Shown here: piece by piece, positions 45,557 to 56,742 of the stretch
Layout of the letters: every line of letters starts with the position of its first letter
How positions within the stretch are numbered: position 1 is the first letter of the stretch
Assembly: GCA_905221605.1 (NCBI GenBank)
Contig: CAJNDS010002099.1
Coordinates: 1 to 64,000, forward strand
Reading direction: 5' to 3'
From: Symbiodinium natans
Taxonomy: Eukaryota > Sar > Dinophyceae > Suessiales > Symbiodiniaceae
Length of the DNA stretch: 64,000 nt
Translations under genes and position numbers: made by a program
The notes under the pieces: model-generated
The model's database searches: none
Seen by the model: only the letters and a program-made list of their open reading frames with translations
Told to the model about the DNA's origin: nothing

Positions 45557-48425
45557 GAAAATATGACATTTGGCTCAAGTCTCGGCTCAACCCCGGTGGG
45601 GTGCGCAGGTAGTGAGCTGTTCGGTGGCCTGGAGGCTGTACCTAAGGGTGGGCTCCAACAGGACTCAAACCGAAACCACTGTGTTTGCTCGGTAGTTCTG
45701 CCAGCCACATAGCTGCCTGTGTACGGCCTCGCCGAGTGCTGAGGGAACTTTCGACCTCGCTGCTGAGGGTGTTGTCGGCCTCGCCTAAGCTGAGGATTGT
45801 GGAAAGTCTTCGGCCTCGCTCGGAGGGACAACATAGTTCGGCCTCACCACGGTTGAGGGAAACACCTCCTGGAACTGAGGTGCAAGAAGATAGCAGACCT
45901 GTGCGAGCGAAGAGGGTTCCGAGGCCTTAACTTCCTTTGTTGGAACAGGGCCCCGTCTCAACCGCAGATTTCCGCTCGTGGGCTATCGGCGACCAGAGTG
46001 GCCGTCCACAGTGCCCTGGACAGTGTGCCACACGCCAAAGAGACTTGCTGCAAGGCAGACGGAGAGCGACGGACCATGCCGGCAATTGCGTGCTGTGTAT
46101 TTGCATGGTCACACCAGGGGCGTCGTGAAGGGCTTTTCCTGGAACTGTCGCAGTCATATCGTATCCACTTTGTCCGTCGCACCAGGAGAGGCAACATAGC
46201 CTGGGGCAGCTGTGGGAATTGGAATGTCCAAAGGAGCCTGAATGCAGCTAACCTCCACCTGCAGCTCCGGGATTTCCGATGCTGTGAGGATGCGAGGCTT
46301 TGGAACATCGATTTCTATGTCGATCCCACAAACCCATCCCTGATGATGATGGCAGCGGACGTGAAATCAGGTACCTGGGTAGGCTGGTGATTATGGTGTA
46401 TGGCCCTGATGTGTCAAGAAGGATGCTGGCCTTGTCGGAAGATGATGAGGTATGGATGCTCCTTTGAGGTGATGAAACGTCGCCGGCCAGTAACCAGGCA
46501 AGTGGAAGTGGATTGAATTGCGAGCACAGCCTCGCCATTAAGGGCCATGTGAGGGCAAACCCGAATGCAGGCTTAGCTTGCCGGAATGAGGGTGATCAAC
46601 GTACCCTCGCAGCACAATGCTTTCAGAACCCGTGCAACCAGCGGAGATGCCATGTGAGGCTATGCAAGGGCAGTTTCGGCCTCGCTATGCTGGAGTAAAG
46701 GTTCGGCCTCGCCTCGGCTGAGGGAATGGATGGTTGGGCCTCGCCAAGGCTGAGCGAACAACAGAAGGGTTGCGAAAACGCCTCGCTGATGAAGAAGGTG
46801 CATGATGTTCCGGCCTCGCATCAGCTGAGGGAAGAATGATGGAATGGGCAGGCCGGGCACTTATTGGTCTGCCGGAATTGAGTCTTGGAGACTCTGGAAG
46901 CACTGCATGCAGCTTGGACGGCTGATGCTACTGGGCGCAAAGCGGTAAAGCAGCTTGAAGCATAGACTCCGCGGTGCCGGTGTGTCGGAGCAATTGATAG
47001 GTACAGCCGCAGCCCAGCAGAGCTCAATCAAACAAAGCAACATTCGGCCTCGACTTTGATCTGAGGGAATGTGAGCTATAAAGAGCAAACTCCAGAATAT
47101 GGATGAGGGACACTGGCCAGGCATGGAGGCCAGCAAAGGGCAGGTACCAGCATTGCACTGGAGAAGCCTCGAGTCCCAATGGCAGTGAACTTTGTGGTGA
47201 GGAATACGTCGACTGGTAAGTAAGTGCGAAAAAGCCAGGGCGATTCTGGGGAGAACAGCAAGGCACGGTTAGTAAGTGCGAGAACACCGGAGCTGCTGAG
47301 AACCCTGGATTAGCCGGGACGTACTCCGTGGAGGATTCGTTGTCACTGCTTTCAGAAATGCCCACAAGGACCAAGCATGCAGCTAACCCGTGGTCGCAGA
47401 GTGGGCCTCACTTCGGTTGAGGGTAATCGACTCCCAAGTGAGAGTATGGAGTTTTGGTGGCAAACAAGAGAGCCAGCCGACTGTCTTTGGAACAATGGCT
47501 ACGGCTGGATTGGAGAATGTCAAGTCTCACAATGGATAGCGGCCTCGTACATAATATCCTCACAGGCAGGGTGGGTTTGACCTGGTAGTCGGCACCTTGC
47601 CCGGCCCCCTGTCAGGCGCCTGTACCGGCCACCTGTTGAAGGTGTGTGGCGTGGGGTCACCGGTGCGTAGCGGCGATTTCGGTCGCTTAGCGTCCTCCAG
47701 CCTAAAAAGGGGTATGTTTGGGCAGGTACTTCACCTGTTCCTCCTGCTTGGCTCGTGTTGGAGATGTGTGAATCGAGGGCATGGATCCGTCAAGGTGAGA
47801 TGACGAGAAAGTGCAGAATTGGGCCTCAATCAATATGGAACGGTCTATGGGGATTGACCACCCCGCTGGTAGAGGGATAGCGGCCTCTGAGAATCGGAGG
47901 GCATGGATCACCTCCCGGCAAAAGCCACAGGAAGTATGCCCTGTGCATGCAAGAGGCAGCCACCGTAACCAGAGTCCATGAAGCCTTGGGCCATGACCTG
48001 GTTTGAAGACATGTCCGGCCTCACTACGGTTGAGGGGTGTGGATGGAAGCACTCAGGACATGCAATGAGACTCGTAGAACGAGCATCTGGGTCTACAGGA
48101 ATGACCTGCATTCGGTTGAGGGATAGCGGCCTCCACGAACGAGGGCATGGATCACCTCCCGAATAGACAACACAGAGAATGTGCAAGCATACAGGCAATT
48201 TGCCTTGGCCAAAGTCTTCAAGCCAATGGCAACGACTTGGTCAAAACGACATTCCGGCCTCACTTCGGTTGAGGGTAGCGGTACGTCAAAACCGAGGACA
48301 AGGAATGAGAGGGGGAACTTACCGGCAGTTTCACCCCACAGTTTTAGTAAGCTTTTGTTTCACTTGAACCCACAGCCCCTTCGGGTGGCTACGCCTCGCA
48401 GCGTGCAGACGAAAATATGACATTT
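45557..48425. other. Gene-poor segment with dispersed short hairpins, bounded by a 15-bp direct repeat
   Basis: The word gaaaatatgacattt occurs at 45557-45571 and 48411-48425. Between them there is no convincing gene, only short shadow frames. About 14 short inverted motifs of the form GGCCTC-(5 to 11 bases)-GAGG are scattered, for example 45724, 45754, 45776, 45811, 45837, 46702, 46736, 46808, 47043, 47402, 47882, 48015, 48128 and 48253. Typical members have CCTCA pairing with TGAGG around a CTTCGGT loop. Confidence 0.7.
47870..48330. repeat. Degenerate repeat units of about 245 bp
   Basis: The words atagcggcctc, gagggcatggatcacctcc recur at about 47877-47920 and 48122-48165, with gggcatggatccgtcaag near 47778. 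Each unit includes one or two of the hairpin motifs, so the hairpins partly spread with larger duplications. Confidence 0.6.
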
Positions 48426-48465
48426 CCTTGTTTGCCTAGTTGCTTGCAGGTACATGTGTAGGACA

Positions 48466-48551
48466 TGAGTGCTGTGACATGGCAAGAACATGTTTTGTTT
48501 TGGCATGAGCATGTTTGCATGACATGAAGGTGCTTTGACTTGACATGTTTT
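48466..48551. repeat. Repeat shared in inverted orientation with 35128-35209
   Basis: See the left copy for the match. Here it lies about 270 bp upstream of the leader-like repeat at 48823 and in the same orientation as the following gag, a position compatible with a copia LTR remnant. Confidence 0.7.
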
Positions 48552-48822
48552 GGTTTGCAAGTCCGAGGATGAGTTTTGGGAAGCACAGAGAGGCTTTTAG
48601 CTCTCGGGAGTTGACCTGAGAGTCATCTGGAAGTGCGGAAGCAAAGCTCTGAGGAACAGACTTTGGCCGTTACTCACTCCGTGTGCCTTGCCCCGTCGTT
48701 CGTACCGTGTCGTGACCGTTTGACACTCGACTGAGGCATTCTGAGAGCATGCTGTATGTTTTGCAACAGACCTGAAGTCCTGAAGCAGTAACCAAGATGT
48801 TTTGCATGTTACTTTTGCATTC

Positions 48823-48985
48823 TCCTTTGTCTAAACAAAGTTGAGATGTCGTTTGAAGACTTGAAGCCTTTGCTCTTGGAGAGAGCACCTTTGCTGACTG
48901 AAGACAGTGCAGCTGAACACTGACGTGTTTGGCTCAAGTGCGAACGGAAAAGCAGTCTGCGCTAAAGCTCTGCTTTTCACACTGA
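48823..48985 (+). repeat. Leader-like repeat upstream of copia-3 gag
   Basis: This is the plus-strand match to the minus strand of 36212-36105, with a 31-bp insertion near 48875. It contains tttggctcaag at 48928-48938, identical to the last 11 bases of the dinoflagellate spliced leader. Each copy lies upstream of a gag sequence on its own strand. Confidence 0.75.
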
Positions 48986-49204
48986 GTGTTCTTATTGTTG
49001 TGTAACTTAAGACTTGAGGCACTACACAGCATCGACCAAGAATGTTAAGAATCGGCCTGTAGCTTGCAAGCGGATTTTTGCTTTATCAACCTAGTAACTG
49101 GTACTTTGCCAAAGACCAGCCAATGGCTTCCAACATAAAGTGCTGCTTATAAATGAAATGTCACTAGGATGATCGGACGTTTGTTGGTTGGAAATGGTCA
49201 CTCG

Positions 49205-49705
49205 ACTTGCCCTCTTGGAAGACTTTAGCAACTGTCTTCCCTCTTGCCCTTTCCTTTGCCCTCAGGCTTTCCTTTTTTTAGCCTGGCTTTCGCCTGAGCA
49301 CGGGAATTTCTTGTGGCCGTTTCTTTTTCTTTATTGTTGCACCAACACGCGGGCATAATGTTTCTTTCCGTGACACACATAGCACCACGTCTTTCTTGTT
49401 CTGGCTTTGACCTCGTCTTCCAGCATCTTTGCTGGACTCACGCTTGCCTTTCTGTTCCTCCTTTGCCTTTTCCTTTTTCTTCGTCGCCCTTTCCCTTGTT
49501 GGGACCCCAAAAGAAAGCTTTGTGCCAGGGGCTTCACATCACACCCTTTGTTGCCCTTTTTAAACTTCAGAGCAACGCGCTTCAAATCTTCAAACGACTC
49601 GCTGTTGCCACGCAGCAAGCAGTGGCTTTGGCACTTCTCAGGCAAACTTCGCAGCAAAACCATTCTGTAATCCGCCAGGTACATCGGAATCGAGACTATT
49701 AAGCA
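49205..49705 (-). pseudogene. Copia-3 gag C-terminal half, inverted
   Basis: The minus strand matches the plus strand at about 55170-55735. It encodes VLLRSLPEKCQSHCLLRGNS, SFEDLKRVALKF, a basic stretch, and the knuckle start CYVCHGKKHYAR, where the last Cys is lost. The segment is inverted relative to the gag N-terminal half that follows at 49787. Confidence 0.8.
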
Positions 49706-49786
49706 ACTGAACACGCCTCGACTAGAAATCAGTGAAGCTCATACGAGTCCAAGAGGTGGACGTGAACGTGGAAGCTCGTTAGCTAT

Positions 49787-50600
49787 CATGAATGCGGAGA
49801 CAAGGCAAAGAGTGGACCTTTTCCGGAGGCTTTGGAGACCAGCAGGTATTGCTTGCCACCTCCCGGATTGCCTACGATGACGCTCCCTTTGCGGATGACG
49901 TTGCCTTCAGCTGTTGAAGCAGGTGCATGCCTTGGAAGGCATGATGCAACAGCTTGTGGTTCAGCAACAACAGTTTATGCAGACGATGACATTGTCCTTG
50001 TTTCAGCAACAACAACAACAGCATCAATGATGGTACAGCGCCAGCCGCAGCGGATGGATTCCCCTTCCACCTCAGGACTCAGCACCGTCCTGAGGAGAAC
50101 ATGCCCAGTACGTCTTCGGGATGTATGGGTGCATCACCAACGGGTACATCGGTGCAGGGGACCCAAATGTTCCGGGTAGCGACTCCAAGTCCCCCACCTA
50201 GGCCTTTACCTGTGGAGAAGGATGGTGAAAGAGATGTGTTTGCCCGATCAGACAAGTGGTTGCCCAGTTTGCCGACCATTGACTTTTCGTCATGGAAGGA
50301 TCGCGTTTCAGAAGCGCTTGGCTTCCTGACATGGATGGAGAAGTTGACCAGTTGGTCGGATTGGGTTCTGAAGTGTTTCCCAACGAGTTGATGCATGCAG
50401 TGAAGACCCAAGATGAATCCATGCTGAAGCAGGATCGGCTTACTGTGGAACAACAGAAACGTTCGACGCGATTGATGCACATTCTGCGACACGTTTGCAA
50501 GTCGTGAGAAGAGTTCTCTGATTCTGCAGACGTATGTTGAAAGTGAAAGCACTTATCAACAGTCTGGCTTTGTGGCATTGAGATTGTTGGCGAAGGAATT
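49787..50600 (+). pseudogene. Copia-3 gag N-terminal half, decayed copy
   Basis: The DNA matches 54095-55045 with deletions. It runs from the atgaatgcggagacaaggc start, through a Gln-rich region, to the WMEKLTSWSDW-VLKCFPTS and LKQDRLTVEQQKRSTRLMHI capsid-like part. Deletions shift the frame several times, so no intact protein is made. The match stops near 50597, where unrelated sequence begins. Confidence 0.8.
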
Positions 50601-51400
50601 TTTCACGAGCTGGATGATGCTAACCCTGAGCTCGACACTAAACACTTTCTTGGATTGTTTCCCTTTCTTCAAACTCAATCTTTTCTCGTTTTTCCCAATC
50701 TCGAAACACTCAAACAGCTCCATGTCTTTCCACATGATTTCATTTCCAAGTCTTGCGTCGCACGGTTCTTTTGAATTTTTTTGTTCCAAGACCACTTAGG
50801 TCGTACGTAATGTACTTGTCCAAGTCATACCGCGCTCGGCGACAAGTAAAACCAGTTCATTCCAATTTTTTCCTTTTCTAGAGATCAAAGACGTGGAAAG
50901 TCAAGAGGAACTTGAAAATTATCTGCCGGCGAAAGCGGATGAAAGCTTTTGAGAAGATGTCAATCGAATTCTTCTCCGACAGTACAGTCAATGAGCTGAG
51001 AGATGCTTAAAGTGTTAGATCGAACAGTCAGAAAGAAAGCAGTTACTTCGACGGAACTGGTCTGTTTCTTGATCAACCATCACCAAGCTGACACACAGTG
51101 CGTCTTTTGCCTCATGTGCATTGTCTTCATTTCTTGGTCATCGAGACACTGTGGAAGTCGGACAATGTCTGAAACTGGATTGGTTGACCAAGCACGGTGC
51201 TCGAAAGAGTGGAACTAAGGTTCTTCAGGTCTGGACCATTTGGTGTTGGTGGGTGTGAGGTCTGATTCCCCAATTACCCGAAGATAAAGCGAAATTTCGA
51301 ACAAAGAAAACATCAGTTTGTTCGCTCTGGAGCTGAACACTGTTGCGAATATATAGCAGTGCCGCAGCCGCAAAATATTTTCTTTCAGCATGATGTTAGA
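50601..51400. other. No gene recognised
   Basis: AT-richer sequence with short frames on both strands. Nothing supports a gene. Confidence 0.35.
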
Positions 51401-54090
51401 CTTGTGCTGCACGCGCTTTCATGTCGTATTCTCAATCGAGCCGGCAAATCGCAGAAGCGGAGGGCCCGATACCTGGAAGCGAGTCTTCCCCGCAAGGCAG
51501 GTTTGATTATTTTGCTGTCGTAGAAGACGTGCTGGAGCGACCACTCCCTGAAACACTGCCAGAAGTCAAAAAAGAGGATTTCGATTTTCGGGGCTTTCTT
51601 CTGGAAACGTCGAACACTTCGGTCGTGGACAGGGCTGTGCGAACTGGCATGAAGTCCAGTTGACTGCTGCATGTCTTGCACCAATTGCACCAAGGGCAGG
51701 AAGCAGGAAACATAGACACTTACTGGAGCGAATTCAAGGGTATCTCAGTGCCAGGACACAGAGAGGCACTTCTTTGATTTTCCACATGAGAAGTCTGCAA
51801 CTTTGAACAATCTATCCAGGGGTCTACTGTTGCAGGGGACGTCGGTCATGTGCCATTTATTTCCAACGCATTCGGCATTCCAGAAGTCATGCGTACTGTT
51901 TAATGCTCTTGAATCGTTCCCCAAAACTTCGGAATTGTGGGCGGCGTACGATGGAGCTTCGAGCGGTGGGCAAGACATTGTCTCAGAAGTCCTACGTGCA
52001 TTTGGTTTTGCACTTCACAGAGAACTTGTCAGCAACAGAGAAGTAGCTCATTCGGAGTGGACGTTTCCGGCTTGATTGGCGTTGGGAGTCCATCGAACAC
52101 TGCGCCAAATACTGGAAGAAGAAAGAATCTTTGGGAGACTTGGAAATAAAACTGGCAGCAACCATTCAGGCAGCACTTGCAAGCCGACACGAACCGCGCG
52201 ATGACCTTGCGGACCTGTGTCATGAGTGGTGCTGTTGTGGTGCATGCTGCAGGTGGCTCGAGGGATGCTTCTGTCACGAGAAAAGAGGCTTCGTTCAGGC
52301 AATCCCGTGCCCGCGTAGCCAAGAGGCTTCTGCTGGCGGGCCTCAAAAGTTTCATGCCTTCATTTTGACCGAGCACTTGTCAACAGCATTCTTCGTACAG
52401 ATGGCCTTGTCCGGCAGAACTTGCAAGCTGTCCTGCGGGAACAAGTTTCGTGGTGCCAGAAGCTGCCCTTTAAAGTGGCAGACGTCTTTTGACTGTACGT
52501 GGACAAAACGTTGCTTCAGACGGTAGAGTTTGCGGCATCGTGCTAGAAAGGGTCTTTGGGTGGATTGGGCCAATGCCATGTCGCCCGCAGAGATCGCCTT
52601 GCTCACTGTTCCCCAAAAGCTTGCACGTTGTTACTGCTACGCGGAAGCAGATCATTTCCAAAGCCAGGGCGCAAGCAGTGGATCAGCTTTCTCAAGCAGC
52701 AACTCAGCAACGGCACGCTGTGCTCCTTCCCTGCGGCTCTTCTCGAAGCTGGCCGAGGAGGACGCGGCCATGCACGAAGATGAAGACTTGGAAGACGAAG
52801 AAGACCTGGACGACCAAGTCCTCCAGGAAGCCTTTGGCGAAGATGAGATAGTCCTTCCTGACCTGGCGTCAGGAAATGTCGTTTACAGCCAGGTTGTTGA
52901 TGCTCGGCCCGAGAATCGCACGGCAGTCTCGCAGGGTGCAGCCGCGGGTCCCAGGAGCAGAAGCACGATGCTGGTGCAGCAGTTCGCGGATGTTCGACTG
53001 CTGAAGAACGAGGCTGGTCATGTGGACGCCGTTGAGGTCTGCGGTGTCGGTTCGACAGTGACGTTGTTGGATTTGCGACGTTCCTGCACGGCCGACATAA
53101 TCAGTGGAGTTGCAGCAGGCCCTTCCCGGACCGGACACGGACATGATCCTGAGCAGGCCACCTGACTTCCCAGAAGCTCTGGTAGACGACAACATGATGT
53201 TGGAAACCTTGAGACAGGAGATAGTGAAGGATCCCTTGTTCGTGCAGGCGAACGTCTTGGCTGAACTGCCCCAAGATGAGCTGCGTGTGCAGCCTTGCAA
53301 CGTTGAATCTGAGCAAAGAGGAGATGCTGGCAGCAGATGCCTTGGTTCGGGTTGGAGCCCTGGGCGCCTCGGAGACGCCGCTGCTGTCTGTTGCGACAGA
53401 GCAGAATGTTTCCATGTCCTCACTGTTGCGTTTGGCGGAGAGGCGGCTGGTGAGGACTACGACCGATTGCTTTGGGGAGCTTCATGTTGCTCTCGTGGCT
53501 CCGTTCTTTGCTGCCGAAAACCATTTGGCGCGATCCTCATCCATTGTCCCATGCTCGTGTCGACTTGCGAAACCGTTCGCGCCGGAAGGGAACGAACAAA
53601 CTTGAGTTTCTTCGAGGTTTGCTGCGAACGGGCTGGCAATGGCTGGGACCCTTCAGGAGCGAGCACTCCGGAGAAATTGAACAAGACGGACGCGCCGTGC
53701 ACACTGCCCGGCAAGGTCTTGGCTCTTTCCGAGTCTCACCTGAAGGCTTTGTTCATGGCCTTGGATTTTTCAAAAGCCAGGGAACCTGAAGGAAATATGG
53801 CGCGGCATGAACTAGTCGTACTATGATTTTCTCCTCAAGGAGAGCGACTTGAGTCACGTTGCAGGGCAGAGCTGCACTGAGATGAAAAACTGTTTTGCTG
53901 GAGCCAAGAAGCCGGGTCGCCGTGTGGCTCGTCTGGCTGAAGCTTTGCGAGACGAAGACGAAGAGGAGGTCGGAGATTCTCCGGATGATGTCCCCGCTTT
54001 GCAGGACCTGCGCGCCTGGGCGCAGCACGAAGCAGTCGAAGAGAAAGAGCCCTCCCTCAATCGTCCCGTGCTGCGGCCTTTGGAAGTTCC
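51401..54090 (+). pseudogene. Decayed coding-like segment of unknown origin
   Basis: Successive plus-strand frames look protein-like but are broken: 51421-51663 (FDYFAVVEDVLERPLPETLP), 51803-52075 (LFNALESFPKTSELWAAYDG), 52530-53165 (TVPQKLARCYCYAEADHFQS, an acidic EDLEDEEDLDD patch, VQQFADVRLLKNEAGHVDAV), 53104-53826 (LVDDNMMLETLRQEIVKDPL; ESHLKALFMALDFSK) and 53276-53605 (SVATEQNVSMSSLLRLAERR). Frame changes between neighbours suggest a former single gene or several exons. It lies exactly between the two direct gag copies of copia-3. No family is recognised. Confidence 0.4.
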
Positions 54091-55832
54091 ATGCCTATCA
54101 TAAATGCGGAGACAAGGCGGAGGGTAGACCCTTTTCCAGGTTTGGGACAGGCCAACCCAGCTTGGAGACCAGGTGTGGCTCAGATGAACCAACCTGTGTA
54201 TGGGCCGGTAGACAGGGGACGAGCTCCTGCAAGAAGTCCTGAGGTTGCTAACCCTGGAATACCTCAACAAGAGATGGGAAGCCCGTCACTACCTCCGGGA
54301 TTGCCTATGGTGTCTCCCCAACCTTCGGTGATGCCGTTGCCTTCACCACCTGATGTGCAAGGGTTGACAAGACAAGTGCGTGACTTGGAAAGTATGATGC
54401 AACAGCTTGTGGTGCAACAGCAACAGTTTATGCAGACGATGACATCGTCTATGGTGCAGCAACAGCAACAACAACAGCATTGGATGATGCAGCAGCAACA
54501 GCAACACATGAATATTCCCCCTCCACCTCAGAATCTTCCTGAGGAGAACATGCCCAGTTCGTCTTCGGGATGTATGGGTGCATCGCCAGTGGGTGCCTCG
54601 GCGCAGGGGACCCAGATGTTCCGGGTAGCGACCCCGAGTCACCACCAAGGGCTCCACCTGTGGAAAAAGACGGTGAAAGAGATGTGTTTGCCCGATCAGA
54701 CAAGTGGTTGCCCAGTTTGCCGACCATTGACTTCTCGTCATGGAAAGATCGCATCTCGGAAGCGCTCGGCTTCTTGACCTGGATGGAGAAGTTGACCAGT
54801 TGGGTTGGATTGGGTTCTGAAGTGTTTCCCAATGAGTTGATGCATGCAGTGAAGACCCAAGATGAGTCTAGGCTGAAGCAGGATCGGCTTACTGTTGAGC
54901 AACAGAAGCGTTCGACACGATTGATGCACATCCTGCGACAGACGTTTGCAAGTCATGAGAAGAGTTCTCTGATTCTGCAGACGTATGTTGAAAGTGAAAG
55001 CACTTATCAACAGTCTGGCTTCGTGGCATTGAGATTGTTGGCGAATGAATTTTGCCTGAAATCACGAGATGAATGCCTGTACTTTCGATCGCAGTTGGTG
55101 AACCAGACAGTGAAAGCCCCAATCATTCCGGAAATTGTTCGTAAGCATGAAATGAACAAATATACGAAGTTGCTCAATAGTCTCGATTCCGATGTACATG
55201 CTGGCGGAAAGATCCAAGAAGCTGATTCGGTGATGGTTTTGCTGCGCAGTTTGCCGGAAAAATGCCGAAGCCATTGCTTGTTGCATGGCAAGAGTGAGTC
55301 GTTTGAAGATCTGAAGCGAGTTGCTCTGAAGTTTGAAGTGCAGCAGAGGGTGTGGTCTGAAGCCGCTGGTACGAAACTTCAACCTTTTCGAGATCCCAAT
55401 AAGGGAAAGGGCAACGAAGAAAAAGGGAAGGGCAAAGGAAAGGAACAGAAAGGCAAGCGTGATTCCAGCAAAGGTGCTGGAAAACGATCTCAAAGCCAGA
55501 GCAAGAAAGACGTGGAGTGCTATGTGTGTCATGGAAAGGGACATTATGCCTGCGATTGTTGGTGTAAGGATGGAGAGTCAGCCAACAAGCCGGATTGGCC
55601 AAGTGCTAAGGCGAAAGCCAAGGCAAAAGGAAGTCCCAAGAAGAAGGCTGAAAAAGGAAAGCCTAAAGGCAAAGGAAAGGGCAAGGGGAAGACAGTTGCT
55701 GAAGTCTCCCAAGATGGCGAGTCTGATGACTATCATCTGGTTGGAGGTGAGTGGAATGAGCCTGAGTCAGAGGCCCCAGTGGAGGCACTGGGTTTTTTGT
55801 TTCCCAGGTGTTTTGACACGCACGAATCATGA
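54091..55832 (+). CDS. Copia-3 gag with CCHC zinc knuckle
   Basis: The N-terminal frame 54091-54777 begins MPIINAETRRRVDPFPGLGQ and has a Pro/Gly-rich stretch and a long Gln-rich coiled coil (VRDLESMMQQLVVQQQQFMQ). A frameshift near 54650 leads to 54570-55832: DKWLPSLPTIDFSSWKDRIS, LGFLTWMEKLTSWVGLGSEV, LRLLANEFCLKSRDECLYFR, LPEKCRSHCLLHGKSESFED, a basic Lys/Gly stretch, and the knuckle CYVCHGKGHYACDC (about 55519-55560). The acidic tail GGEWNEPESEAP precedes the stop. No protease or pol follows: the element is 3' truncated near 55800. Confidence 0.82.
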
Positions 55833-55834
55833 CC

Positions 55835-56640
55835 GCCCATGTTCGCCCACGCCCAGCTGGCTTCTGGCTCAGCTGGCCCCGACCTAACCCGAGTTGGGGC
55901 ATGCATAGCGTGTGAGCATCTTTTTCGAGGCCGCTACGCCCCTAGTTGTCTTTCTAGAGGTTCCAGGCCCGTTAAGCCCGGTGTTCCCTCTCTGGCATGC
56001 CCCGAGAGTCGCCCGCGCCCATGGCCTCGAACAGTCCCATGCCTACGTGGACAGCTCAAGCCGCCTCGGACGAGGATTACTGGCAACAGCTGCTCAACTT
56101 ACATCAAAGACGCATCGCGTTGTGGCAGCCTGAGGGCCTCTCGACCGCACAAGCCCATACGGGGTGCCCGAGCTCCCTGCCGACTGTGCCCACGAGACGC
56201 CCTCCTGAAGCACCTGCTCCCACTGGATGCCCGACTTCATCAAGGCCTACATCCTCGCAGTGCCATGCAGCTCCTGTGACAGCCCTGCCTACTGCAGCTT
56301 CTGTGACAGCCCTGCCTACGGCTCACGCTCTGCCTTCAGAGCCTATACCCGCTTGAACGAGGACCTCGACCTTCTGGCCTCGGATTTCCTGGCTTACAAG
56401 ATTCGGGCCCAGGCCGAATTTCTCCGCCTCAGCGCCACGGTGGAGCCCTTGCCTGCGCAGCTCAACATCGCCAGACGTATGGCAGCCTTGCCCTACAATG
56501 CACATCTCGCCACCCTGAGAACTTTCCAGGTGCCAGCAGATCAATGGTCTGAAGCCAACCCCCTTGCCAGGATACGCCGTGAAATCCTCTGCCTAGAAGA
56601 GAGGATTAACCGCCTCGAACGGAACCTGCCCCCCTAAGCC
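55835..56640 (+). CDS. Unidentified GC-rich ORFs, plus strand
   Basis: Base composition turns GC-rich here. Frame 55997-56356 (MPRESPAPMASNSPMPTWTA, DEDYWQQLLNLHQRRIALWQ) leads into frame 56227-56637 (YTRLNEDLDLLASDFLAYKI, RRMAALPYNAHLATLRTFQV, ILCLEERINRLERNLPP). The helical, Leu-rich part looks like a genuine protein, perhaps one gene with a frameshift near 56340. No motif identifies it. Confidence 0.45.
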
Positions 56641-56742
56641 TTAAGCCCTAACCAACATGCCCGCCCAGGTCATGCTCCGACAGCTCCTTTTGGCTTCAAG
56701 TTCACCCACTCGACCGCCTACACCCTGCCCAGCAGCCTGCCC

